Source: Spiroplasma syrphidicola EA-1 | GTDB lineage: Bacteria; Bacillota_I; Bacilli_A; Mycoplasmatales; Mycoplasmataceae | NCBI RefSeq assembly: GCF_000400955.1 | Contig: NC_021284.1 | Span: 372,001-436,000 of the forward strand | Reading direction: 5' to 3' | Length of the DNA: 64,000 bases | In this document: one piece after another, positions 13,175-22,214 of the stretch | Layout of the letters: every line of letters begins with the position of its first letter | How positions within the stretch are numbered: position 1 is the first letter of the stretch | Made by a program: the position numbers and the translations under genes | The notes under the pieces: model-generated | The model's database searches: none | Seen by the model: the letters and a program-made list of their open reading frames with translations, nothing else | What the model was told of the DNA's origin: nothing

Positions 13175-14554
13175 ATGGGGCAATTTAGTAGTTTCGGATT
13201 AAAAAAATTTTTAAATGATGGATTAGTTGATCTAAAATTTTCAGAACCAACTTTAGTGCAAGAACAAGTAATCCCATTATTACAGAAACATCAAAATGTT
13301 ATTTGTTTAGCTAATACTGGTACTGGAAAAAGTCATGCTTTTATTTTGCCAATATTAAATAATTTAGATTATCAGCTAAATCGGATTCAAAGTGTTATTG
13401 TAACGCCAACTCGAGAATTAGCTAAACAAATTTATGAAAATATTCGTTTTTTTAAAACATACCAACCAGAATTACAAGTTGGTTGTTTTATTGGAGGGGA
13501 AGATATTAAGCGGCAAGTTGAGCAGTTACAAAAATCTCAACCACAAATTATTGTGGTAACCCCAACACGGTTAAAAGATCTTTTTCTAGCAGATGCGTTA
13601 AACTTTGGAAAACTATCATCATTTATTATTGATGAATGTGACATGATTTTTGATTTAGGGTTTATTGATGATGTTGATTATATTTTAAGTAAAGTAAATA
13701 ATGATGTTAAAGTTTCTGTTTTTTCCGCAACAATTGCTGAAGCATTAAAACCATTTTTATTAAAATATTTAAAAAATCCCCATTTTATTGATGTAAATAA
13801 ATCAACGGTAACTAACCAAAATATTGAACATGTTTTAATTCCGACAAAACATCAAGATCGTGGGAAGGTCTTGTTAAAAGTTTTAGCCACAATTAATCCA
13901 TATTTATGTATAATTTTTGTTAATCGCCGTGAAGAAATTCCTGGTTATTTTGATTTACTCCGTGAAAATGGTTATTCAGTTTGTCAATTACATGCTGGGT
14001 TAGAACCACGCTTACGAACACAAATGGTTAAACGAATTAAAAATCTGGAATTTAAATATGTTATTGCAACCGATGTTGCAGCACGGGGAATTGATTTAGA
14101 TGGGGTTAGCCATGTTATTTCAATTGATTTACCAAATAATCTAGAATACTATATTCACCGTAGTGGTCGAACTGGACGGGGGCAGTATACTGGTAAAAGT
14201 TATGTCTTATACGATACGAAAAACTTAAATTTAGTTAAACAATTAGAACAGTGAGGGATCACTTTTGAATATCAAAAATGAAATAGTAGTAATGAATTAG
14301 TAACTATTAACCTTGAACCAGTTCGGAAAAAATATCAACCACAAACAACAACAAATGAAGTTAATAAAATTATTAATCGCTATAAAACAAAAAATAATAA
14401 CAAAAAAGTTAAACCAGGTTATAAGAAAAAACGTAAAGAAGAAATTGATAATTTAACTAAACAAATCCGCCGGGAACATATTAAAAACTCAATTAAAAAA
14501 ATAAAAAAAGAAAAGGCCAAAGAACGGGGCAAAAAATTATTTGATAAAGATTAG
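13175..14554 (+). CDS. DEAD-box ATP-dependent RNA helicase
   Basis: A 459-residue RNA helicase of superfamily 2. Motifs in order: Q motif (FSEPTLVQEQVIP), Walker A ANTGTGKSH, PTRELAKQ (motif Ia), IIDECDM (the DEAD motif, here DECD), SAT, and in the second RecA fold ATDVAARGIDLDGV and HRSGRTGR. After the core there is a basic C-terminal tail of about 100 residues rich in Lys and Arg, probably an RNA-binding extension. The start is the ATG at 13175, with GAGGAAG at the right distance; the TTG at 13160 is part of a longer reading. The DECD variant is a small departure from the usual DEAD. Confidence 0.93.
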
Positions 14555-14677
14555 AAAAACAGATACAATCATTTTGAGTGTTAATAAAATTAGCACATAG
14601 TAAAACTATTTTTAAACTATTTTATGAAATATTATTAATTATTAATAATTAATAATTAAAAAAGAGAGGAAATCAAA

Positions 14678-16546
14678 ATGAATCATTCAGTTTTAAAGAA
14701 CAAAAATCAAAAAACATCGAAGTTCCAAGAAAAACTTAAGAATGCTTTTTCATTAAAAATTTTTCGTTATAGTTTAATTAAAATGTTAAAGTCACCGTCA
14801 ACCTATGTCCTTTTAGCAATTACAATGGTTACAAATGCCATTTTAGTTTTAGCCTTTACGGGTTTTTCAAATTCTGGTAGTAATTTAAATAATGCTATAA
14901 ACGAACAATTAACATTTTATTTGTGGATTTTCTTTATTTTTTATTTTTCTTTTACAGCAATGTATATAGGTTTTAAATCGGTCCAAATTATTCGGGACGA
15001 ATTAGATGATGGAACATTATTAATTATGGCGTCTTTACCAATTACTCGCTTTAAAATGATTTTTGAAAAATGATTATCATTACAATTAATTTGTTTAGGT
15101 TATGCAATTATTGTATTATTTATTCCACCTTTATTTGGTTATGTTACTGGTGAATTAGGGCAGTTATTAACTAATGCGATATATAGTGCTTTACCATATA
15201 TGTTTTTAACAGCAATTATTATCCAATTTTTATTATCAAGTGTTGCTATTTTATTATCGTTAATAATTGGTAGCAAAGGGGTAATTGGAATTCTTTTTAT
15301 CCTAGGATTTTTATCATTAATTGGTGCCTTGGGGCCTTTTATTTATAATGTTTCAAATAACAGTAATCCAAGTTCAATTTTTTTATCATTTACATCTGAT
15401 TCTGCTAAAAAGAAAATTTCATTAAATAGCACAAACAAAAATGTCTTTAAAAATATGACAGATATTCGGGGTTGAGATATTTGAAACCTTAACAGTGACG
15501 GTTTAACACTTAAAAATTCTAGTAATTGAGGAAACTTTTCCTTAAAATATGATTTAACCAATATTAATAAGGAAGCTCAGAAAATTATTGCTGAAAAACC
15601 TAATGTTTCATCGGAAGGATATCGAACATATATTTTAACTAATGCTAGTACTTATCCTTTAATGAATAATCTTGTTAGCGATCATGAATTAACAATAGAT
15701 AACGTTAGTTTACCAAAATACAGTGGGGGTCAAAATTTTACAATATTAGAAAATGATAATTTGGGAATCAATTTATTATCTAATTTTTATGAAAATGTTA
15801 AAACTAAAAAACCAGTTACTTTATCATGAAAAAATAATGTTGTTGGTGATTTAGGAATTAAAAATTTTGATACAACTAATATTACAACCCCAGAAGACAA
15901 AGCAATTCTACAACTAATGAATGAGTGATATCAAAAGGAACTTTTTACTCCAAACTCAAAAAATTATTCTGTCAAAAGATTAATTGACTTATATGATATA
16001 TCAAAACAAATTACAGGGACAACTTTCGGTAATTTATTTGACTTAGTATCTAGTTCTTTAAACCCACCATATGAAAGTAACAATTCAAAAGGATTATATT
16101 TTAATGATTTATCATTAAATACAATTCATTATTTTACTAATAATCTAATATCAGAAATTTTAAGACCAATCCAAAGTTTTGGTAAAACCAATAATGATAT
16201 TGACAATGTTAATAAGGCAATTGACAAAATCAAAAAACAAGAATTAAGTTATCGTTTAATGGGATACTTAAACATTTGGCAACAATGAATGGTAATGTGA
16301 ACAGGAAACAAAGGAACTAATGGGTTTTTGCCAATGTTACCATTAAATAATTTTTTAACTTCACAATTATACCCAGTAAAATATCAATCTGGTAGTGATA
16401 TTTTTACAACTTATTCTATTGGTGCTAATTTTGCTGCTCCAGTTGAAATTGTCAATTTACCAGTAATGATTTCCGTTTATACCATTTTTAGTCTTGGTAT
16501 AGCTGCCTTATCAGTATGATCAATTACTAGAAAGGATTTTGTTTAA
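14678..16546 (+). CDS. ABC-2 type transporter permease with a large external domain
   Basis: A 622-residue membrane subunit. The N-terminal part has about six hydrophobic segments between residues 40 and 225 and the cytoplasmic coupling region RDELDDGTLLIMASLPITRFK, split here by description, seen in ABC-2 permeases. From about 225 to 590 there is a hydrophilic region of some 360 residues (NNSNPSSIFL, NSTNKNVFKNM), probably external. One last hydrophobic helix (MISVYTIFSLGIAALSV) ends in WSITRKDFV. The stop overlaps the ATPase start (TAATG), so the pair is translationally coupled. The substrate cannot be told; an exporter of peptide, lipid or protein is plausible. Confidence 0.85.
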
Positions 16547-17541
16547 TGATGAAAGCGCTATTTAAAAAAAAGGTTAATAATATTAACCCTAATCCAGAAT
16601 TAGCAATTGAAATTAAAAATTTTACCAAAAAATTTAAAAAATTTACCGCAGTTGATAACATTAATATTAGCGTTAAAAAAGGTAAAATTCATGGGTTTAT
16701 TGGTCCTAATGGTAGTGGTAAAACAACCACAATTAAATCTTTAATTGGAGCGATTATTGCGACAAATGGCGAATTTTATATCAATGGTTTAGAAGCAACT
16801 TCTGTTGATGCCAAGAAAACAATTGGTTATATTCCTGAAAATGCTCGTTTTCCGAAGCATTTAAAATCTTTAGAGTATTTAGCTGAAATGGGATATTTAC
16901 GGGGAATTCCTTATAAAGAAGCAAAAGCAAAAGCCCGCAAAATTTTAGTTAGTTTAAATTTAATTAAGTTTAAATCAAAAAATCCTAATACGTTTTCATC
17001 AGGGATGAAAAAGAAAATTCTGTTAGCACAAGCTTTAATGGCCGATCCAGAAGTTTTGATTTTAGATGAGCCAGCTGCTAATTTAGATCCAACAGCGCGC
17101 CAAGAATTATTTAATGATTTAATCAAATTACGTGATCAGGGTAAAACAATCTTAATTTGTTCGCATATTTTATCGGAGTTACAAGATATTGCCGATGAAA
17201 TTACGATTTTAAATTATGGAAAAGTTGTCTATTATGGCGAAGTTATTAATGCTTCACATAATTACTTTCAATTCACGGTAATGGAACCAGAAATGCTAGA
17301 AAAATTGGGTCAAGAAATTAAAAAATTGGGCTATGAAATTATTCACCAATTTGCTGATTCTTATGTTATTAAATTAAATGATACAAAAAATGAAATTAAA
17401 CGGATTGCCTTTGCCGCTTTTGAACAAAAAATTATTTTAATTGGGATTCAACCATACTTTACTAATATTACAAAAATTTATGATGATGTTGTTTTCTCAA
17501 ATAATAAGAACTTTGGTCAGGCATCAGCCTTAGTTTCATAA
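16546..17541 (+). CDS. ABC transporter ATP-binding protein
   Basis: A 331-residue ATPase partner of the permease just upstream. Walker A is GPNGSGKTT, the ABC signature is FSSGMKKKILLAQAL, Walker B is VLILDEPAANLD and the H-loop is ICSHIL. The C-terminal 110 residues (DR-like extension, FQFTVMEPEMLEKL) are typical of ABC-2 export ATPases of the drug or multicopper type. There are two consecutive ATG codons at 16546 and 16549; either could start. The gene overlaps the permease stop by one base. Confidence 0.94.
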   Translation: MMKALFKKKVNNINPNPELAIEIKNFTKKFKKFTAVDNINISVKKGKIHGFIGPNGSGKTTTIKSLIGAIIATNGEFYINGLEATSVDAKKTIGYIPENARFPKHLKSLEYLAEMGYLRGIPYKEAKAKARKILVSLNLIKFKSKNPNTFSSGMKKKILLAQALMADPEVLILDEPAANLDPTARQELFNDLIKLRDQGKTILICSHILSELQDIADEITILNYGKVVYYGEVINASHNYFQFTVMEPEMLEKLGQEIKKLGYEIIHQFADSYVIKLNDTKNEIKRIAFAAFEQKIILIGIQPYFTNITKIYDDVVFSNNKNFGQASALVS

Positions 17542-17571
17542 TACAAAATATTTTAAAAAATCTTTAAATAA

Positions 17572-17590
17572 TGATTTTTTCCGATATAAT
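17572..17590 (+). promoter_or_regulatory. promoter -10 region of the first MATE gene
   Basis: TATAAT at 17585-17590 sits in a 19-base string TTTTTCCGATATAATAATG that recurs upstream of the membrane-protein gene at 55042. No good -35 box is visible. A 110-base leader with the small hairpin ATGGT-ATAA-ACCAT and a following T-run lies between it and the start codon. Confidence 0.6.
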
Positions 17591-17707
17591 AATGGTTGGA
17601 AGATATAAATCAATTTAAAGATTTTTTTATTGATGGTATAAACCATTTTTCAGCATTTATGAAGAAAATGCAAACAGATATTTACAACAAAAAGGAGGAA
17701 CAAAATT

Positions 17708-19306
17708 GTGACAACAGTTTTAACAAAACGTGAACAAACGCTACGTTATGAAAAACCTTGAAAAACCATTTTAATTTTTTGTTTGCCAACCGTTTTTTTA
17801 ATGATTGTGCAAGGGCTATACAATATTTTAGATAAAAGTTTAGCCCAAGTCTTTGCGGCACCAGATGCAATTCATAATCAATACTATATTGATATGTATA
17901 ATCAAATGAAGGGGACATTGGTAAATGAAATTCCCTTAGCTGATATGCGCTCATTTATTAATGTTGCAACACAATATGCTTCACAAACATATAATTTATT
18001 GTGAGCTTTTAGTGTTATGTTTGGGATGGGTTGTGCAATGAATTTCTCAATTGCTTTTGGGAAACGTGATACTCATAAAATGCAAGAGTTATCAGGAAAT
18101 GCTTTTGCGGTAACAACATTATTCTCAATTTTAATTTCTTTTATTATTTTTAGTCTCGTTTATCCTGGATGAGGAGCAGTTTTTATTACTTCTCAAATGG
18201 GGTCACATTTTAATCCAATTACCCAAGCATTATGTTGAAATTATACAATTCCAATGTTATTAGCAACACCAATGATGTTTTTAAGTTATTACTTTATTTC
18301 ATTAATTCGTAGTGAAGGACGAATGAAATGAGTAATGGCAATGGTTGTTAGTTCATTAGCAATTAATGCCGGGGTCGCAATTTTCTTTATGCGCGTTGTT
18401 CATTTAGAAATGGCTGGAGCCATGTTAGGAACAGTTTTTTCATGAATTGTCCAAGTAATTTGAGGATTTTTCATTGTCTTTAAAACAAAAGATAGTTATG
18501 CCAAATTTACCTGAGCTAATTTAGTTAATATTAAATTAAACAATATTTGGCAGTTTATGCGGGCAGGATTCCCAAACTTTATTATTAATGGGGCAATTGT
18601 GATTACTTCATATGTTTCAACAATGTTAGTTGTTCAATTACCAAATCAAGATTTTAATGATGGGGTTTCGGTCTTACAAGAATTGTACTCTTCAATGGTA
18701 CCGTGAATGACCTTGATTTTATCGGCGGGAATTGGGATGACGCAAGGATCAAGAACAATTTTAGCTTATAATTTTGGCGCCGAAAAATACCAACGGATTT
18801 GACAAATTTTAAAACGAGTTAGCATCATTATCATTGCCTGATTTGTTTTAATGTTAATTGTTATCATTTCATTTGGACAGCAAATGATGGAATTATTTGC
18901 CTTTCCCCATGAATATGCTGTGCAATATCGTTGATGAATTGTTATTAACTTTGCAACGTATCCATTTTGTGGGTTTACCTATATTGCTTTAACATTATTC
19001 CAAGGAATTAATCGTTCATTCTTAGCAACACTTACAAGTAGTTTACGAACAGTGATTGTTATTTTACCATTAATTGGGATTGGTTATGCTGTTAGTGTTA
19101 AAACTGGGAACCCAATCTTCTTCTATATTTTTATTGGTCTAACCGATCTTTGTTCGGCGGCGATTATTATTCCAATTTTAGCCTACTTTTGGTTTAAATA
19201 TCGGACAAAACTGATTGATAAACCAGATGATTATGAACATGATCAAATTAGCGAAACACATCATCTTAGAAAAACAAAGAAAAACTTGGTTAACCCGAAA
19301 GAATAG
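17708..19306 (+). CDS. MATE family efflux transporter
   Basis: A 532-residue membrane transporter of the multidrug and toxic-compound extrusion family, which exchange Na+ or H+ for organic cations. About twelve hydrophobic segments can be followed, with family-like motifs such as GMGCAMNFSIAFGKRD, AGFPNFIINGAIV and GAEKYQRIW in the second half. It starts with GTG at 17708; the strong AAAGGAGG site at 17692-17699 decides this. Many TGA Trp codons break it in a standard reading. It is paralogous to the gene at 28654 (shared TLRYEKPWKTILIF-like N terminus). The substrate is unknown. Confidence 0.9.
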
Positions 19307-19321
19307 GGACCAAGTTTTTTA
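19281..19321. terminator. terminator between the MATE gene and the convergent acetyltransferase gene
   Basis: AAAACTTGGT (19281-19290, inside the MATE coding end) pairs with ACCAAGTTTT (19309-19318), followed by T residues. It overlaps the stop codon of the minus-strand gene. Confidence 0.8.
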
Positions 19322-20425
19322 TTGTTCACTAATAACAACTCAACGTTCTTTGGCTGAAAAGTGATAACATTTTTTATGATAGTTATTAATACTAAAGTTT
19401 GGTAAGTTTGTTAAAGTAGTAATGTACTGCGGATCTTCAATTTTTTCCTGACATTTTTCACAGACAATATTATTAACCATTGCCAATAAACTATCTTTTT
19501 TAACAACTTGTAGTTTTTTCAGTTTTCCTTTACTAATTTTTGTGGCAATTTGTTCAAGGTTACTTTTACTAGTTTTTGTTACATATTCGGTTAAATAAAG
19601 CTTAATCGGGCGAAAACCCATTTTTCGGTAAAGATTATAACCTTGTGGAGTCGCAATTAAACCGACTAAGTCATAACCATGGGAAACGGCACGATGTAAG
19701 AGATGATTAATCATTTTCTTTGCCAACCCTTGGTGACGAAAATCAGGGTGCGTAGCGATATCATCGATAATAACAAGGTCTTTTTCAAAATAAATGTTTC
19801 CTGTTACTGCTGGTTGGTCATTTTTATATAATAAATCAATTTCCGCAACATCATCATCTTTATTTAATTTTAATAATGTTTTATAAAATAAATAATCTCA
19901 ACTTTTTGGTCCCATTGCTGCTTTAAGAATGTTACTAAAGTCATTTAATCTTTTTTTATTATTAACTCGTCGGAATTTAATCGTTTGATCATCAACATTT
20001 TTCTGTTGTTTTTTCAATTTTTTAACATCCATAATCATCCCAATTAAGTTATCATTTTGAACTAACCCAATTGATTCAAAAAACTGGTTTTCTTGGATAT
20101 CAATTTTATCCCGAATTGTATATCAAATAAAATCAAGGTCATTATCAACATAATCTTGGACTAATTCTTTTACCCGTTCAGCATCTTCTTGATAATCTAA
20201 CTGGGTACTAATGGCAATCGTATATTTTGACCCTTCATCACTAATAATATCGGACATATAGATTTCATTTTCATGGTCAATTAGCTCATTTTTTAAAGTT
20301 TGATCAATAAAAGGGTTAGTCATATAACGCACAAAATTTTGGGCTAATTGGGTTGCTTCAACCGCCCCTTTGAACTTGAACATTCGTTTTACTTTATAAT
20401 TTAACCGGTATTTTTTCCGCCTCAT
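19319..20425 (-). CDS. GNAT-family N-acetyltransferase with a C-terminal cysteine-rich tail
   Basis: A 368-residue protein. The N-terminal half (MRRKKYRLNYKVKRMFKFKG onward) is not recognised. Residues about 230-320 form a GNAT fold: motif A reads DDIATHPDFRHQGLAKKMINH, split here by description, with the acetyl-CoA loop HQGLAKK, followed by YNLYRKMGFRP. The last 45 residues carry CEKC and, 25 residues on, HKKC, a possible zinc site. The start at 20425 is fixed by GGGAGAAAC; an ATG just upstream is out of frame. TGA Trp codons split it otherwise. It is divergent from rplU. The substrate is unknown. Confidence 0.85.
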
Positions 20426-20516
20426 ACTTGTTTGTTTCTCCCATGCTAGTTTATATGTTTTATTATAGCCCAATCTAATCTGATTTGGTGAAAAAATAAA
20501 AAAAATAAATATCTTA

Positions 20517-20650
20517 TTGTATTTTAACGAGATATCGTTATAATTAATTATGGTTGTTTCAGTTTCAACCGCTCTTTGACTTTTAAGTACCAAAAGGATT
20601 TGAAACACGAATCTACTTACTAGGCGAGTATAAACTGGAGGTGTAAATAA
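20517..20650 (+). promoter_or_regulatory. promoter and leader of the rplU-prp-rpmA operon
   Basis: TTGTAT (20517-20522) and TATAAT (20539-20544) are 16 bases apart. About 100 bases of leader follow, ending in CTGGAGGTG before rplU. Gram-positive rplU operons often carry an autoregulatory L21 leader RNA here; I cannot confirm that structure by eye. Confidence 0.6.
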
Positions 20651-21220
20651 ATGTTTGCAATTATTAAAACTGGTGGAAAACAAATTAAAGTATCACAAGG
20701 TGATGAAATTTTTGTAGAAATGTTAACAGGTGTTGAAGGAGATAAAGTTCGTTTTGACGAAGTCCTAATGATTGATGGGAAAATTGGTTCACCAACAATT
20801 AAAGGGGCTGCTGTAACGGGGGTTATTATGAAGCAAGGAAAACAAAAGAAAATTGTTGTCTTTCATTATAAACCAAAGAAAAATGTTCATAAAAAATATG
20901 GGCATCGTCAACCGTATACAAAAGTTAAAATTGAAGAAATTTCTTTAACAGGAGCTAGTGCAAGTAAAACAGCACCAGCAGCAAGTTCTGCCCCAGCAGC
21001 CCCAAAAGCTGCGCCGGCTGTTAAACCTGCTGCTGAGGTAAAACCGGTAGGGGAAAAAGTCGCAGAAGCTAAACCAGCAACTGTGTCAAAACCCGCAACC
21101 GCTAAACCAGCAGCGCCAAAAACAACAACTACAACAGCAAAACCAAAATCACCAAGTACGACAGCTGCCAAAACAACAGCTGCTAAAAAACCAGCAGAAG
21201 ACAAAAACACAGATAAATAA
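20651..21220 (+). CDS. rplU: 50S ribosomal protein L21 with a long Ala/Pro/Lys-rich extension
   Basis: L21 is a large-subunit protein that binds 23S rRNA. Residues 1-100 are canonical ([41 protein letters not shown]). The protein is 189 residues, almost twice the usual length. The extra 85 residues are a low-complexity tail of Ala, Pro, Lys, Thr and Val ([29 protein letters not shown]). The tail's DNA is visibly richer in GC than the surroundings. There is no stop or frameshift, and the reading frame runs smoothly into it. The operon order rplU-prp-rpmA is the standard Firmicute one. Confidence 0.96.
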   Translation: MFAIIKTGGKQIKVSQGDEIFVEMLTGVEGDKVRFDEVLMIDGKIGSPTIKGAAVTGVIMKQGKQKKIVVFHYKPKKNVHKKYGHRQPYTKVKIEEISLTGASASKTAPAASSAPAAPKAAPAVKPAAEVKPVGEKVAEAKPATVSKPATAKPAAPKTTTTTAKPKSPSTTAAKTTAAKKPAEDKNTDK

Positions 21221-21222
21221 AG

Positions 21223-21537
21223 ATGATAAAGATTAATTTTATAAAAACTGAAAATAAAATTAAAAAAGTTGAAATTACCGGGCATGCCTTACAAGCCGAA
21301 TCAGGAAAAGATCTTGTTTGTGCCGCTGTTACAGCAATTTCAACAGGAACTTTAAATGCAATTGATCAAATCAAAGAACATAGTTGTAATTTTACAATTG
21401 ATGATGGGTTAATTGTCATTGAAGTATTAAATGATGATGATATCTTGCAGATAATCTTACAAACAATGTATTATCAATTGTTAACGATATATCAACAATA
21501 TCAAACGTATATCCAACTAAAGGAGGTCGAACAATAA
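21223..21537 (+). CDS. prp: ribosomal-processing cysteine protease Prp
   Basis: Prp removes the N-terminal extension of L27 in Firmicutes and relatives. The 104-residue protein has the catalytic pair in [17 protein letters not shown]: His21 and Cys33, at the family spacing. It lies between rplU and rpmA, as expected, and its stop overlaps the rpmA start (TAATG). Its substrate is directly downstream: L27 here begins with a matching cleavable peptide. Confidence 0.95.
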   Translation: MIKINFIKTENKIKKVEITGHALQAESGKDLVCAAVTAISTGTLNAIDQIKEHSCNFTIDDGLIVIEVLNDDDILQIILQTMYYQLLTIYQQYQTYIQLKEVEQ

Positions 21538-21824
21538 TGATGAAATTTTTATTAGGATTGCAATTATTTGCTTCTAAAAAAGGAGTTGGGTCAACTAAAA
21601 ATGGTCGTGACTCACATTCAAAACGTTTAGGAGCAAAAAGAGCAGATGGTCAAGCAATTCATGCTGGCTCAATTATTTACCGTCAACGTGGAACAAAAGT
21701 TCACCCAGGGGTAAATGTTGGACGTGGTGGAGATGACACATTATTTGCTTTAATTGATGGTGTTGTTAAATTTGAAAAATTTGGAAAAAATAAAACAAAA
21801 GCATCAGTATATCCAAAAAATTAA
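21537..21824 (+). CDS. rpmA: 50S ribosomal protein L27 precursor
   Basis: L27 reaches toward the peptidyl-transferase centre. The 95-residue protein carries the N-terminal extension [12 protein letters not shown] ahead of [14 protein letters not shown]; the family cleavage by Prp falls after the FA. The rest ([40 protein letters not shown]) is canonical. AAAGGAGG at 21520-21527 is a strong ribosome site inside prp. A clear terminator follows the gene. Confidence 0.97.
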   Translation: MMKFLLGLQLFASKKGVGSTKNGRDSHSKRLGAKRADGQAIHAGSIIYRQRGTKVHPGVNVGRGGDDTLFALIDGVVKFEKFGKNKTKASVYPKN

Positions 21825-21835
21825 GATAATTATTT

Positions 21836-21872
21836 AAAAACAATAACTTTAAAAGTTATTGTTTTTGTTTTT
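21836..21872 (+). terminator. terminator of the rplU-prp-rpmA operon
   Basis: AAAAACAATAACTTT (21836-21850) pairs with AAAGTTATTGTTTTT (21852-21866), followed by more T residues. Confidence 0.88.
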
Positions 21873-21953
21873 TTTTCATTAAAAAATCAAAGGAAAAAAT
21901 GAATTTCAAATTAGTAATATAGATAATAATAGTATTAATTCTTTATGGTATAG

Positions 21954-21981
21954 TTGTTTTTATTCAAATATTTATTATAAT
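21954..21981 (+). promoter_or_regulatory. promoter of the valS leader
   Basis: TTGTTT (21954-21959) and TATAAT (21976-21981) are 16 bases apart, just before the T-box leader. Confidence 0.7.
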
Positions 21982-21987
21982 TATTAT

Positions 21988-22195
21988 GACAAGATTAGAG
22001 GAGTAATTACGATAAATAGTTACAGAGAGTTAATGATTGCTGAAAAATTAACCTATTAATGTAATGAAGGTTGCTAATCTGATAATTTAATATCTTAAAT
22101 TAAGATAATAAAATTTTTATTTTATTAAAATCAGGATGGTACCGTAGTTATGCAAATAATTGCTCCTATTATTTTTTAATAGGAGTTTTTTATTT
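21988..22195 (+). promoter_or_regulatory. T-box riboswitch (tRNA-Val sensing) upstream of valS
   Basis: T-box leaders bind uncharged tRNA and let transcription continue when charging is low. The conserved T-box core is AGGATGGTACCGTAG at 22133-22147. The base of stem I is GATTAG (21993-21998) with CTAATC (22074-22079). Directly before the 3' strand is GTT followed by G (22070-22073), the place of a specifier codon, here Val. The TGGT of the T-box can pair with ACCA of a tRNA whose discriminator base is A, which is what the tRNA-Val gene at 56165 has. A terminator hairpin CTCCTATT (22163-22170) with AATAGGAG (22178-22185) and a T-run ends the leader. Confidence 0.9.
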
Positions 22196-22214
22196 AGAAA
22201 GGAAAAACATTAAA

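Noticed and set aside
14626-14660. Short tandem ATTAATAATT-type repeats before the ABC permease, considered as an iteron or regulatory array
   Set aside because: They are simple AT runs common in this DNA, with irregular unit length and no matching sites elsewhere.
17682-17954. A 90-residue minus-strand frame over the start of the MATE gene
   Set aside because: It is antisense to a clear coding region with a strong ribosome site and has no start signal of its own.
20908-21285. A 125-residue Ala/Val-rich open frame on the minus strand
   Set aside because: It is the mirror of the low-complexity tail of L21; it has no ribosome site and its composition follows from the antisense of Ala, Pro and Lys codons.
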